From Chara braunii (lineage: Eukaryota > Streptophyta > Charophyceae > Charales > Characeae), in the NCBI GenBank assembly GCA_003427395.1, contig BFEA01000103.1, forward strand, positions 1,714,716-1,742,984: 28,269 nucleotides of DNA. The letters are read 5' to 3'. The notes beneath the pieces are model-generated. The model saw nothing but the letters and a program-made list of their open reading frames with translations. It searched no databases and had not been told where the DNA came from. The position numbers and the translations under genes are program-made. Shown here in pieces: positions 1 to 10,093 of the stretch (positions are counted from its first letter, which is position 1; every line of letters starts with the position of its first letter).

Positions 1-1540
1 ACCATTTTGGTTCGTAGCCAGGGTGAGGGAGATCCCAAGGCCGGTGATTTCGGAGATCAAGCGGTTGGTCTCAAGGTTCCTTTGGAAGCCAAGAGTCGGA
101 CAGGAAGAGGGATTTCTAGTAAAGGTGGTATGGGATCCTATCACACAGGGTAAGGAGGAAGGGGGACTGGGCTTGGCAGACCCGAACCGGAAATACCAGG
201 CATACCTTAGGGAGTGGTTGGGAAAGGTGGCACTTGCGGAACACAAGGGTGATTGGTTGTTGTTGGGGGAACGAATCCTGGTGCAGGAATGATAATTAAG
301 TAGGCCGGAGGATGTATGGGTCTGTTTCTTCATCAAATCCTACATGCGGCGGAAGTTAAAGTCTGAGTTTTGGGAGGGAGTGCGTAGAGCCTGGGTAGAC
401 CACCCTCCCGATAGGAGAATTGCCCCAAAGTCGAAAGAGGAAGTGTTGAGACAATGCCTATTTAAAAATCCTATGGTAACAGATGTGGATGGGAATGAAT
501 TCCCAACAAGCTCGGCACCAGGGTCCTTTGGGAAGGCATGGATTCAGCGAGGAGTGACTACGCTAGGCGATCTTTGGGACCCACTGCTAGGTACATGGAG
601 ACAATGGGGGGAGGTGAATGAGAACTTGCATGGTTTGAGAAACGTGGAACAATACCTGATTGGGATCAGACCGGCCATACCGCAACCATGGAAGGATCTG
701 CTGGGCCTGGAGGGGCGGGACCCGATAGATACTTGGTATGCACCAACGATTCCAGCAACACCTCCCACAGTGTGGAGACTCCAGGGGGTGACCGAGAGTG
801 GTTTTAGGAAGGTGACAGAGTGGATGGTATATCCTACAGATGGGGGTCTGAGAGAGGGGCAGGAACGAACGATTCAGATTTGGGGCAACCCACCACAGAT
901 ACGGGTGGGATGGAAGAGGGATGGTGACGCAAACACAGTGGGTAAGACAAACTTCACTACGTAACCTTCGAATTGACCCGGAAGCATAGAGCTGGTCTGG
1001 AGGTAGAGCCACGAGGGCGCACCCACGGGGGTTGAATCTAACAGTGTATTCCCCTTGGGAATCCTATCTCACTTCGAATAGGCCGCAGAGAACTCCGGTG
1101 GCAGTAGGAATAACAAGATAGAACGCAGTGCTTCCGATAGACCTCCAGGCGGAGGCAAGGAAGTTTAGGAAAGAATGGAGAGTACTGTTGGAGTTACCAA
1201 ATGTTAAGCACGCAAGTATTATGTGGATGTTATCACTGTTGGTAACGCCTTCTGCTGTTTGGTTACGTGCCAGCGGGATTGAGGTAGATTTGGGTTGCAT
1301 CCGCTGCAGGTGGCCATTTGAATCTACGCGCCATCTTTGGTGGGAGTGCCCTGCCGCCAAACGCATTTGGTGTTGGTGGGCCACACATTGGCAGCTGATG
1401 GGAGGAGGGAATCGAATGGGATGAAAAATGGGCTTTGTTAGGTTTCCCCCCTGAGGACTGCACGGGGCTGAGAGGGTGGTCGTATGTGGCACAAGTGGTT
1501 AGAGCAATGATTTGTGCGGTCATCTGGGCGGATCGGAACC
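1..1540 (+). pseudogene. LINE copy A: C-terminal half of ORF2 (post-RT region and zf-RVT)
   Basis: This is the downstream part of a non-LTR retrotransposon ORF2, cut by the window edge on the left. The reading runs through 23-292, then in the same frame from 293 to 964 after a TGA (290-292) and a TAA (293-295). After a frameshift it continues at 1128-1424 and on toward 1540. Visible blocks are the post-RT 'SRFLWKP' segment, a long linker with 'GSFGKAWIQRGV', and a zinc knuckle of the zf-RVT type (two Cys in 'CIRC', then His and Cys in 'RHLWWECP') near 1299-1355. The next block, 'AQVVRAMIC', leads to the typical 'VIW.DRN' segment, where the copy stops abruptly at 1540. It is about 90-95% identical by eye to 3870-5393. 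It has no RT core, so it is a dead fragment. The family is clear; the exact clade (plant-like L1) is inferred. Confidence 0.85.
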
Positions 1541-2483
1541 GTCACACCTATGTGGGGTGGTGGTAGGGGCCACAAGTGTGGTCCCCGGCACAGGGTATAT
1601 AGGGAGGGGTAGGGATCGTGTTACACAGAGACCTGGAACCATTAATCATTGATGCTGAGGCGGGTTTATGGGGCAGGTGGGCTTGGTTCCGACTGCGAGT
1701 GGGACAGGACGATTGGCTGCTGTTAACGGTATATGCACCATCGGACCTGTAGAGGAGGGTGGATTTTCTGCAAAAGCTATCCGAGATGTTACTGAAAGCA
1801 AGCCACGTGATCATTGCAGGGGATTGGAATGTCTCGTTGGACGAGGCTATGGTGCAAGGTTCACGAACAGCAGGCAGAAAGGATGCACAAGCACTGTTAG
1901 AGATGTTGCAGGCTCATGACTTGATGGATCCTTTTCACTCACTGAACTCAGACTCGCCGGGTTTCACGTGGTATGCGAATCCCAGGAGAGACAGACGAGA
2001 GGTGACAAGGCGCCGCCTAGACTATTTTCTGGTGACGAAATCGATTAGCCAACAGGTAACAACGGTCAGGCAGCAATCGCACCCCCTCTCAGACCATAAG
2101 CCAGTGACAGCAGATATCGTAATGGACATACTGGGGGAAAGGGGCAAAGACTTTTTTAAGCTGAACTCGTTGAACCTGATGGACCCGGGGCTGAAGGGTT
2201 GGGTGCAAGAGTATATGGAGGCATGGGATTCGACTAAAGACCAGTTCACTTCGGCAGCAGACTGTGTGGGATGGAGGTATGGCAACTATTTCAGGCATGA
2301 TGAATGTGCGTTCCTGAATACTGGTCAGGGACAAAAACAGGGAGGAGGAGGAGTGTAAGAGACTGGTGGAGGAAGTGAAGAGGAGGATGGAGCAACATCC
2401 AATCTCGGAACAGACATGGGCGGAGGAAAGAGCGAGAAGGTTGGTGAACTGGGAAAAAATCCAAGCAGACAAACATGCATAGT
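1541..2483 (+). pseudogene. LINE B ORF2, endonuclease domain (APE-type, EEP fold) and linker
   Basis: This is the remnant of the apurinic-type endonuclease that nicks target DNA for target-primed reverse transcription. The motif order fits: 'GGVGIVLHRDL' near 1600-1633, 'TVYAPSD' near 1727-1747, 'AGDWNV' at 1816-1833 (the metal/catalytic Asp-Asn block), 'RRRLDYFL' near 2011-2034, and 'SDHKPV' near 2089-2106 (the catalytic Asp-His pair). The first ~80 residues expected for the domain are missing. In-frame stops interrupt the early part (for example TAG after 'YAPSDL'). A frameshift near 2320-2340 leads into a charged helical linker rich in Glu/Lys/Arg that ends at a TAG near 2480. The domain call is firm; activity is excluded by the breaks. 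Confidence 0.8.
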
Positions 2484-3854
2484 AGGAGGAGACGTTGAGG
2501 GTTAAAGGGGTCATAGTCCACACTAGGCTGACCAAAGAAACCTTCCGCAGGCTGTTACCGAGCGCAACACACCATCAAGTCGTCGAGTTGGATCATCCCT
2601 TTGACCTAGGAGTGACCCCGACATCTGATCCCGCTGAAATGTTAGAGTATGCACGCCTCTACTATTCAAATATCTTGACCACGAGAAGGCTAATGGACAC
2701 ACCACAAACGGATCTGGCGCAGGCCAACGATATGTGGCAGCAGACAGAGGTGAAACTGACAGTGCAAGAAAGACTAAGTCTGGACAGGCCGGTGTCGCTG
2801 GAAGAATTGGCACAGACCCTGAAAGTGATGGCAACAGGGAATCCTTGGGGAGAAATGATCTAAAGGTGGAATTTTTCTGCACCTGTTGGGAAGTGCTGGG
2901 CCCGCCACTAGTGGGGGTATACAACAAGGTACTAGTGGGGGAAAAGTTGGGTGCGGGGATGGCACACGAGATCAATTCACTAATGTTTAAGAAAGGGGAT
3001 AGGGCGAACGTGAGAAATTATTGACCGATCTCCCTTCTAAATGTGGGCTACAAGATTCGGCAAAAACAATGACATTAAGGTTAGGGAGGATACTCCCGAG
3101 GTAAGTGGAGCGGGATCAAGGGGCGTTCGTGCAAGGAAGGTCAATCTTCTTGAACATTCTAACGACGATTGAGGCAGTGGAAGTGCTGCAGGGGGAGAAT
3201 AGAAGCATGGCGAAGCTGCTGTTGGACCTGGAGAAGGCCTATGGTAGAGTAGGCTGGTCCTTTGTACTTACGACATTGAGGAAGATGGGGCTTGGGGAAG
3301 GTTTCTGCAAATGGGTGATTGCAATGTACACAGCAGCATCATCAGCGGTGCAAGTCAATGGACACCTGTCAAGGCCGTTCCAACTTACCCGCTCTCTTTG
3401 GCAGGGATGCCTGTTGGCCCCGATTCTTTTCGTTCTGCAGTTGGAGGTGCCACTGAATTGCATTCTGAAACATCAGTTGATAAAGGGACTCCCACTAGAG
3501 GCGGGAAAAGAGTGCAGTGCAAAAGCGTTAGCAGATGATCTCTTCTTGATTTCGAAGAACTCACTTTCCTCGCTGTCAGCAATCAAAACTGTGCTCCAGG
3601 AATATTCGCTGTTGTCGGAGGCGCAGGTGAACTTGAATAAGTCTGCGTACATCCTACCGGAGGGATTTTCTCTGATGGTGGAATGGGGAATACACAGGGT
3701 GGACTCGGCGGAAGGGGAGCGTTTTTTGGTAGTGCTAATTAGCTTGGAATTGGTGCCGGCGGCCCAAGGAGCAGTCATCCAACAACTAATTGCAACGAAA
3801 CTGAAAGTGTGGGGCATGACATCTTTCTCTTTTTGGTCGGGCACTAGTGATTAA
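2484..3854 (+). pseudogene. LINE B ORF2, reverse transcriptase domain
   Basis: RT core of the LINE. In order: the pre-RT block 'FRRLLP' with 'LSLDRPVSLEEL' (2495-2863); after a frameshift, 'LMFKKGDRANVRNY' (ending at 3024); then 'DQGAFVQGRSIF' (from 3111). Motif A reads 'LLDLEKAYGRV' near 3220-3252, motif B 'SLWQGCLLAPILF' near 3396-3434, and motif C 'LADD' at 3528-3539. The first motif A aspartate and both motif C aspartates are present. The second motif A aspartate, usual in 'KAYDRV', is Gly here. Several frameshifts and stops (around 2863, 3022 and 3105) break the frame, so this is a pseudogene. The frame ends at a TAA at 3852-3854, just before the segment shared with copy A. Confidence 0.88.
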
Positions 3855-5593
3855 CTCAGCGCCGTTCTCACCATTTTGGTTCGTAGCCAGGGTGAGGGAG
3901 ATCCCAAGGCCGGTGATTTCGGAGATCAAGCGGTTGGTCTCAAGGTTCCTTTGGAAGCCAAGAGCTGGACAGGAGGAGGGATTTCTAGTAAAGGTGGTAT
4001 GGAATCTTATCACACAGGGTAAGGAGGAAGAAGAACTGGGCTTGGCAGACCCAAACCAAAAAAAACAGGCATACCTTACGGAGTGGTTGGGAAAGGTGAC
4101 ACTTGCGGAACACAGTGGTGATTGGTTGTTGTTGGGGTAGCGAATTCTGGTGCAGAAATGACAATTAAGTAGGCCGGAGGATGTATGGGCCTGTTTCTTC
4201 ATCAAATCCTACATGCGGCGGAAGTTAAAGTCTGAGTTTTGGGCGGGAGTGCGTAGAGCCTGGGTAGACCACCCTCCCGATAAGAGAACTGCCCCAAAGT
4301 CGAAAGAGGAAGTGTTGAGACAATGCCTATTTAAAAATCCTATGGCAACAGATATGGATGGGAATGAATTCCCAGCAAGCTCGGCACCGGGGTCCTTTGG
4401 GAAGGCATGGATTCAACGAGGAGTGACTACGGTAGGCGATCTGTGGGACCCACTGTTGGGTACGTGGAGACAATGGGGGGAGGTGAATGAGAAATTGCAT
4501 GGTTTGAGAAACGTGGAACAACACCTGATTGGTATCAGGCAGGCCATACCGCAACCATGGAAGGATCTGCTGGGCCCGGAGGGGCGGGACCCGATAGATA
4601 CCTGGTATGCACCAACGATTCTAACAACGCCTCCCACAGTGTGGAGACTCTAGGGGGTGATCGAGAGTGGCTTTAGGAAGGTGACAGAGTGGATGGTATA
4701 TCCTACAGATGGGGGTCTGAGAGAGGGGCAGGAACGACCGATTCAGATTTGGGGCAACCCACCACAGATACGGGTGATACAGAGGAGGGATGGAAGATGG
4801 ATGGTGACGCAGACACAGTGGGTAGGACAAACTTCACTACGTAATCTTTGAATTGACCCGGAAGCATGAAGCTGGTCTGGAGGTAGAGCCACGAAGGCAT
4901 ACCCACAGGGGTTGAATCTAACAGTGTATTCCCCAGGGAATCCTATTTCCCTTCGAATAAGCCGCAGAGAACTCCGGTGGCAGTAGGAATAGCAAGATAG
5001 AACGCAGTGCTCCCAATAGACCTCCAGGCGGAGGCAGAGAAGTTTAGGAAAGTATGGATAGTACTGTTGGAGTTGCCAAATGTTATCACTGTTGGTAACG
5101 CCTTCTGCTGTTTGGTTACGTGCCAGCGGGATGGAGGTAGATTTGGGTTGCACCCGCTGCAAGTGGCCATTTGAATCTACGCGCCATCTTTGGTGGGAGT
5201 GCCCTGCCTCCAAACGCATTTGGCGTTGGTGGGCCACACATTGGCAGCTGATGGGAGGAGGGAATCGAATGGGATGAAAAATGGGTTTTGTTAGGTTTCC
5301 CCCCTGAGGGCTGCACGGGGCTGAGAGGGTGGCCGTACGTGGCACAAGTGGTTAGAGCAATGATTTGTGTGGTCATCTGGGTGGATCGGAACCATGCCAA
5401 GTTTGAGAAACGCTTGTTCTCAGATAAGAAGATTAAAGCTGCAGTCAAGAAGGGCATAAGTCAGACAGTTGTTGTAGATGGACGGAGAAAGACAAATGAA
5501 GGGAAAGCCTGGCGCCGTCATGAATGGTGGTTCCTAAAGACATGGGCAATTCGCAATCAGTTGGTGGGATATCATCAGACTCGGGGGTTATAG
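3855..5593 (+). pseudogene. LINE B ORF2, C-terminal region with zf-RVT zinc knuckle
   Basis: This is the C-terminal third of ORF2, homologous to copy A. It holds 'SRFLWKP' (from about 3930), the linker ORF 4213-4653, the zinc knuckle 'CTRC...RHLWWECP' within 5080-5277, and the last frame 5288-5593. The last frame holds 'AQVVRAMIC', then 'VIWVDRN', and finally 'WWFLKTWAIRNQL' just before the stop. The terminal Trp-rich block recurs in LINE C, so it is a family signature. It lacks the 26 bp that copy A has at about 1205-1230, a deletion between direct 'tgtta' repeats. Breaks include a TAG at 4138-4140, a TGA at 4159-4161 shared with copy A, a TAG at about 4651 and a TGA at 5275-5277. Confidence 0.85.
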
Positions 5594-6121
5594 TTCTCTA
5601 GATGGCTGACTGACTAAGGGCGGGGGGGTATCAAGGGGCTAGTCAAAGGTTGTACGAACCAAGGTATCTCGGTTCGGGGGAACGACCACAGGAGGTCAAC
5701 AAGGGGTGGAGGGTGGAAAAGTACCACGACGACTTGGAACATTGGTTCCAACCGGCCAATTTAGGCTGGTGTCAGGCCGGGTAGGCCTGTGTAGGTAGGA
5801 TAGAGTAGGGGGGTACGATAGTTATAGATTAGTCTGTAGGTAGGGGAAGGTTGGAGACGTTTCACAATGAATAAAAGTTGCGAGGAGGAGTCAGTGGGGT
5901 ATTATGAAGTGCAGATTGGTCTCCCAGGAAGGCCCTCTTTGAGTAAAGTATGGTTTAATCAAAGGTATTTCAGCCCTGATGGCTGTAAGCGAAACTGACT
6001 GAGGCTGCCGGGATAACTCCGGGTTGAAGTATGAGGTCCCCGAACTCAATATTTTGATGATTTGGTAATGGAAAGGGAATGACATGTTGTTACAAAAAAA
6101 ACTAAAACTAAAAAAATAAAC
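5594..6121 (+). other. LINE B 3' UTR and A-rich tail
   Basis: Non-coding stretch between the ORF2 stop and an A-rich run (about 6093-6121: several A8-like runs broken by CT and T). It is G-rich in its first 250 bases. A tail of imperfect adenines at this place is what a LINE 3' end should show. No polyadenylation hexamer is certain; 'aataaa' occurs at about 5869-5874, and the last tail bases also resemble one. Confidence 0.6.
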
Positions 6122-6642
6122 AATCATGTTTATAAAGATTGCGCTACATTGTCTGAGCTAAGCCTCACTCTCTCCACTCTAAACCACTCATGTTCTATTT
6201 CTATGAGATACCATGAGGTTACTGCTACGAATACTAGTACTCCAACTACCTCTAAGGGTACTACTAGAATTACAAAGGCCTAAAAATGGCCTGACACCGG
6301 CCTACATCGACCGGTTTGAACCTGGGCTCCTCATGAACAGTGACACTCTCCACCCTCGTCCCCTATTGACCTCCTGTGGTCGAGGCTTGAACTGAGGTAC
6401 CCTAGTTCATCTGTTAATCCCACTGGCCATCTTGTGTTAAGCAATGAGGGAGAGGAGAAGAGAGGGAGGGGGGGAGGGGGTAAGGGAGAGAGGGACAGGG
6501 GGAGGGGATGGACGGTAAGATGGGTGAGTGGGGTAGAATGTAGGGGGGGGTGAGGGAGGTAGGGGGTATGGAGGTAGGTGGAGGTGGGTGACTACGCTGG
6601 GAGTCAAGGGGAGATGTGCACTGTGCAGCTCGCCCTCCTGGG
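6122..6642. other. Non-coding spacer with G-rich purine tract
   Basis: No gene seen. About 6443-6592 is almost pure purine on the + strand and holds many runs of three or more G, including runs of 7 and 8. Such a strand-biased tract could form G-quadruplex or triplex DNA. It lies immediately downstream (in minus sense) of LINE copy C and may partly be the 3' tail of that element, but I cannot show this. Confidence 0.6.
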
Positions 6643-8293
6643 TTATGGCAGCCAGCTGGTTCTCTTGCCCAGGTGACCAGGAACCAGTGTCATCCCCTTG
6701 GAGTTGAGGCTCGGTGGGCCCGCCCAGTCTACTTTGATCATTGCCCGTACCGAAGACTTGATTTTTCGGATGATTACCGGATCGTTGGACCACTGTTGGT
6801 GAAAAAGTACATTGTTTCTGTCCTCCCAGATTACCCAGACGATGATGGAGCGAATGGCCTGGGCAACATATCCCCGACCTGTGGCTGTGAACCAGGAAGG
6901 GGGGAGGCGGTCCGTGAGGGCCGAAATTTCATCCCATTGGAGGAGGGGACCAACGAAGCGGTACTAGTGGAAACTCCACCAATCCCAAATGCGGCGGGAG
7001 GCAGGAAAGGCCCAAATAATATGATATAAAGTCTCATCAGCTTGGCCGCCGCAGCGTCTGCACTTTGTCTCTAGGTCCATGCCCCTCTCGAATAGCCAGG
7101 TTGCGTTAGGTATGATTGTGTGAGAAAGCAACGAAAGAAGGCTTGCAAATTTACGAGAGTGGAGTAGGGAATGCTGTTCCCAGAGAACTGTCAAATTGTG
7201 TTGAGTAATCTGTGTCTGCACAGTGGCTAGGCTGTTGAGAGCATTTGCTGCCTCTTGGGCGACGTTGGCAGGTTTGGAGAGTAGGGCCCTCGCTTGGCCA
7301 GCTGTGTATTGAAAAAGGTACATGATCTTTCCTGCCGAGGTTTCCCAATAGTGGCCCATTGAGTCGATTTTGCAGCTCTGAAGCGGCTGGCCCGCATTTA
7401 GGAGGTGGTGGATCGTTTGCCCTCCTCTGGTGGTTGTGTGGACTCGGACCAGTCAGAGTGGGGCAGCTGTAGAGATAGCGACGTCTGTTGTGGGTGCGAG
7501 CTGGGCTGCGAACTTGTTGCTACTGTGCACTTCCCATTTGTGCGCGTGCCAAAGGTTATCTTCGAACTCTTCAAAGCTCCTCTGTGGTGGAGTACCATTC
7601 GCCTTTGACGGGTCTGGAAGTGCGGAGGAGATCCAGCCAATGTGCTGGGATGACAGCACAAAGCTGTTACAGTCTATCGGTTACCAATGGTAAGCGTCCC
7701 AGAGTGATTCTGAGCTGGTCGTCCTGCACCCACTCACTTCTGTCCTCATTCCACAGGTCTGAGACCTTGGATATTCCTTTCTCAACCCACCTTCTCCCGA
7801 ATGATCCTCTCGCTGCTGTTGCTTCAAGCTGTTGTCCGTACTCATTGACAAACAGTCTGTTATCAAAGAGTTGCTGCTGGAGAACCTCCTCCCTTGTTGT
7901 TGGTTCTTTGTTCTGGAGCGGTTGTAGGGCTCGCCATACTGTCCGACAAGCAGCAACTAGCGAGGATTTCGGTTGGCGTCGAATGTAGGATGCCATGAAG
8001 ATGCAGGTCCAGACGTCCTTGCGTCTGGAATTCTTGCTGAATCAAATATTCTAGGACCGTGAGCCAGGATCAGTTGTCCGTCTGCGTGATTGATTTGTGG
8101 AACCATCTCCCGAGCAGAGCCAGATTCTGTGTTGCTATGTCGATGATCTCAAGGCCGCACTCCTTCCTGGGTTTCATGACTTTGTGTCAGGCTCGTTTGG
8201 TAATGAATCCCTCTGAGTTCTCTGCACTTGGCTTCCACAGGTAGCGAGCTGCCTCGGAGGTGAGCTGCCTGACCGTAGCTTTGGAGATAAAAA
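6643..8293 (-). pseudogene. LINE copy C: C-terminal half of ORF2, related family
   Basis: Read on the minus strand from 8293. It opens with 'EAARYLWKPSA', equivalent to 'SRFLWKPRA' of copies A and B, then 'LLGRWFHKSI'. It continues through 7996-7667 ('RGSFGRRWVEKGISKVSDLW', matching 'GSFGKAWIQRGVTTLGDLW') and 7359-6964 (zinc knuckle 'CRRCGG...LYHIIW', then 'RRIWDWW'). It then reads 'AQAIRSIIVWVIWEDRN' and ends near 6643 with the Trp-rich 'HWFLVTWA' block plus 'NQLAAI'. There are several frameshifts and stops, for example TGA near 8200 and TAG near 6967. The RT core is absent. Protein-level similarity to A/B is clear but nucleotide similarity is low, so this is another subfamily or a much older copy. 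Confidence 0.82.
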
Positions 8294-8314
8294 AATGGCT
8301 GCTACGTTCTCGGT

Positions 8315-8340
8315 GCGAATACCCTGACAAGGGTATTCGC
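8315..8340. repeat. Perfect 11-bp hairpin, 4-nt loop
   Basis: Arms GCGAATACCCT (8315-8325) and AGGGTATTCGC (8330-8340) are exact reverse complements around the loop GACA. It starts about 20 bases beyond the end of LINE C homology, at the edge of the gene-free 9-kb block. Role unknown; it may be the terminal hairpin of a mobile element. Confidence 0.7.
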
Positions 8341-8699
8341 CTTGGTTTTTGCAAGCGACAGAAAATAAGTTTAGTTTAAAGTTTGAGTATATCGCGCGAG
8401 TTGCGGCAGTGTCCGTTGTTTATTCGGCTTATGGTTGACTAGAATAAAGAGTGTGTGGGCATGCGGATTTGAGGCACGCATGATCTTTTTAAATTGTTGA
8501 TGATTGTGAAAGTCGACGTTGGTCGCCGGCTGGATTTTTGCCCTAATTAAACAGGGAACAAAAAAATTATGTCTCGCCTATGACTTGTGCGTACGTGTGG
8601 AGGACGGCATCGACAATAGCATGAATTTTTAAAAATGTTCCGGTAAGTCTGCACATCGCGCAGTATCCATTTATTAAAGCGTCCGTCAGAATTAGACCC
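8341..8699. other. Non-coding, nothing recognised
   Basis: No long open frame, repeat or RNA gene seen. Mixed composition with an A-run near 8570. Confidence 0.5.
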
Positions 8700-8775
8700 A
8701 GCCTAGGCCTAGCATTAGTAGTTACAGCGTTGGACTTTCATCTGAGAGGTTCAAGGATCGAGATCGAGCGGCGAC
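8700..8775 (+). ncRNA. tRNA-like / SINE-head pol III promoter remnant
   Basis: The segment carries a good A-box-like block, TAGTAGTTACAGCG (8716-8729), and a B-box-like block, GGATCGAGATC (8755-8765), at tRNA-like spacing. Between them an anticodon-arm-like sequence (TTGGA...TCTGA around CTTTCA) can be drawn with wobble pairs. The acceptor stem does not close, so it is not a functional tRNA. A tRNA-derived SINE head or a tRNA pseudogene fits best. No SINE tail was identified. Confidence 0.4.
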
Positions 8776-10093
8776 GACGAGGGGATATCAGAGTAGCGCG
8801 AAAGGACCGTGGGGTTGAGGGCCCGGGGGGGCTATCCCCCTTGGTTTTGCTGTCGGCGGCGCCCGACCGGTGGTGGCCTTTTCTAAGTAATTCTTTTTTG
8901 GCCGTATTCCTAATAATTTTGCTATACTCCGGCGTGCCGTTGACCTGGACGAGACGCCAGACTTAGTGGGCGCCACGACAGTCGAGGACTTGGAACTCGG
9001 GGCCTCGCTGGACGGGACCGCGAGTTAAGGATGTTGGCGAAAACCCTTACCACGCGCGGTCAGGGCTTGAGTTCATGATTAGGTCGGTAATGCAGAATGT
9101 ATATGACCTATGTTTCGGGTCCGACGAGGTCGCGTGGGGGTGTGTTGTATTCGTAGGAAACCCCGTAGCAGCCACACTCATGCCCAAGCCTCCAATAAGG
9201 GGGCATGTGGGAGCCGCACCTACCAGCAGGTGTGGTACCTGCCGTAGTAGGTGGGTAACACTGGCCAGGGGCCAGCTGACAGCATCAGGACCGAGCTTCT
9301 TCGACGGGCCAGCGACTGTTTCCCGTCGGAGTGCCCGAGAGAGGACCGTCGGACCATGGGAACAGGGGTGGAAGACTAATCGAGCCGCCTCGCAGCTGGC
9401 TCCTCAAAAGCTCCTGGCGGGTGTTGACGTCGTCGGGTGGGCCGCACCGTCGGGCGCTGTCGGGTCGAAGGGAAGAAGGGCGAGAGAACAGGCCAACCAG
9501 GGTGCGAATGCAGCAAGGAAAAATGAATGAACCGGGATGGAGATCGCGTCGGGTACCTTCGGAGGTGAGGGAGAGGGGCGACGGGTGTTAAGACAGGAGA
9601 GTGGCTACATGACCGTCGACCTGCTACTTGCTTTCTTTCAACCAGCACGTTCTGCGGTGGCCGGGTTAGCGCACAGTTCAGCGAGGGAGAGCGGAAGCGG
9701 CTGGACAGCACTAGGCAGCAACAGAGCAAATAGCGCAGTGCAACTACGGGCGCTAAGGCAGCAAGGTGACTGGGAGCGACGGGCTGCAACAGAGGAAGTC
9801 GGAAAGGGAGTGATAGAGGGAATGAACCGGGGCGTGTTTCCGTGCCAGATCCGTTCAAAGGAACGAGCTATGGAGGGGTGGTGTGTGACTGAGACTGTCG
9901 GTCAGGTAGGATCGGGCCACAGTGGTTGTTGGGCGATGCGCTAACTACAACGGGCGAGGCGAGGCAGCAGAACTACAGGCGCTAACAGGGTGAAGAGTAG
10001 GAGTGAGTGAACCTAGACGGGGGTGAGCACGAGGTGCATTTGGAGGAAACAGAGATGGCGGGTGACGAACTCGGCGCAGGCAAGTTTAACTCG
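8776..10093. other. GC-rich non-coding stretch
   Basis: Open frames of about 150 codons exist at 9075-9530 and 9537-9944 on the + strand, but neither shows a recognisable domain. Base composition (GC-rich, few stops by chance) explains them. A degenerate unit around 'gaatgaaccgg' (about 9522-9575) seems to recur at about 10003-10055, suggesting old repeats. No gene is called. Confidence 0.5.

Larger units (their letters stand above)
1541..6121 (+). mobile_element. LINE copy B, nearly full-length, 5'-truncated non-LTR retrotransposon
   Basis: A single element can be followed from inside the endonuclease domain (1541) through RT, C-terminal zinc knuckle, 3' UTR and an A-rich tail (about 6093-6121). 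It lacks the first part of the endonuclease and any ORF1. It follows copy A head to tail. Its 3870-5393 segment matches 1-1540, so both come from one family. No target-site duplication was found around 1541/6121. Disruptions occur throughout, so it cannot encode an active protein as read. Confidence 0.85.

Noticed and set aside
8967-8990. 'tgggcgccacgac' as an LTR-retrotransposon primer binding site
   Set aside because: It resembles TGGCGCC-type sites only loosely. No long terminal repeats, gag/pol frames or polypurine tract were found around it.
9075-9944. Two open frames of about 150 and 135 codons in GC-rich DNA
   Set aside because: No motif, no homolog recognised, biased composition, and overlapping open frames on the other strand. 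Likely chance.
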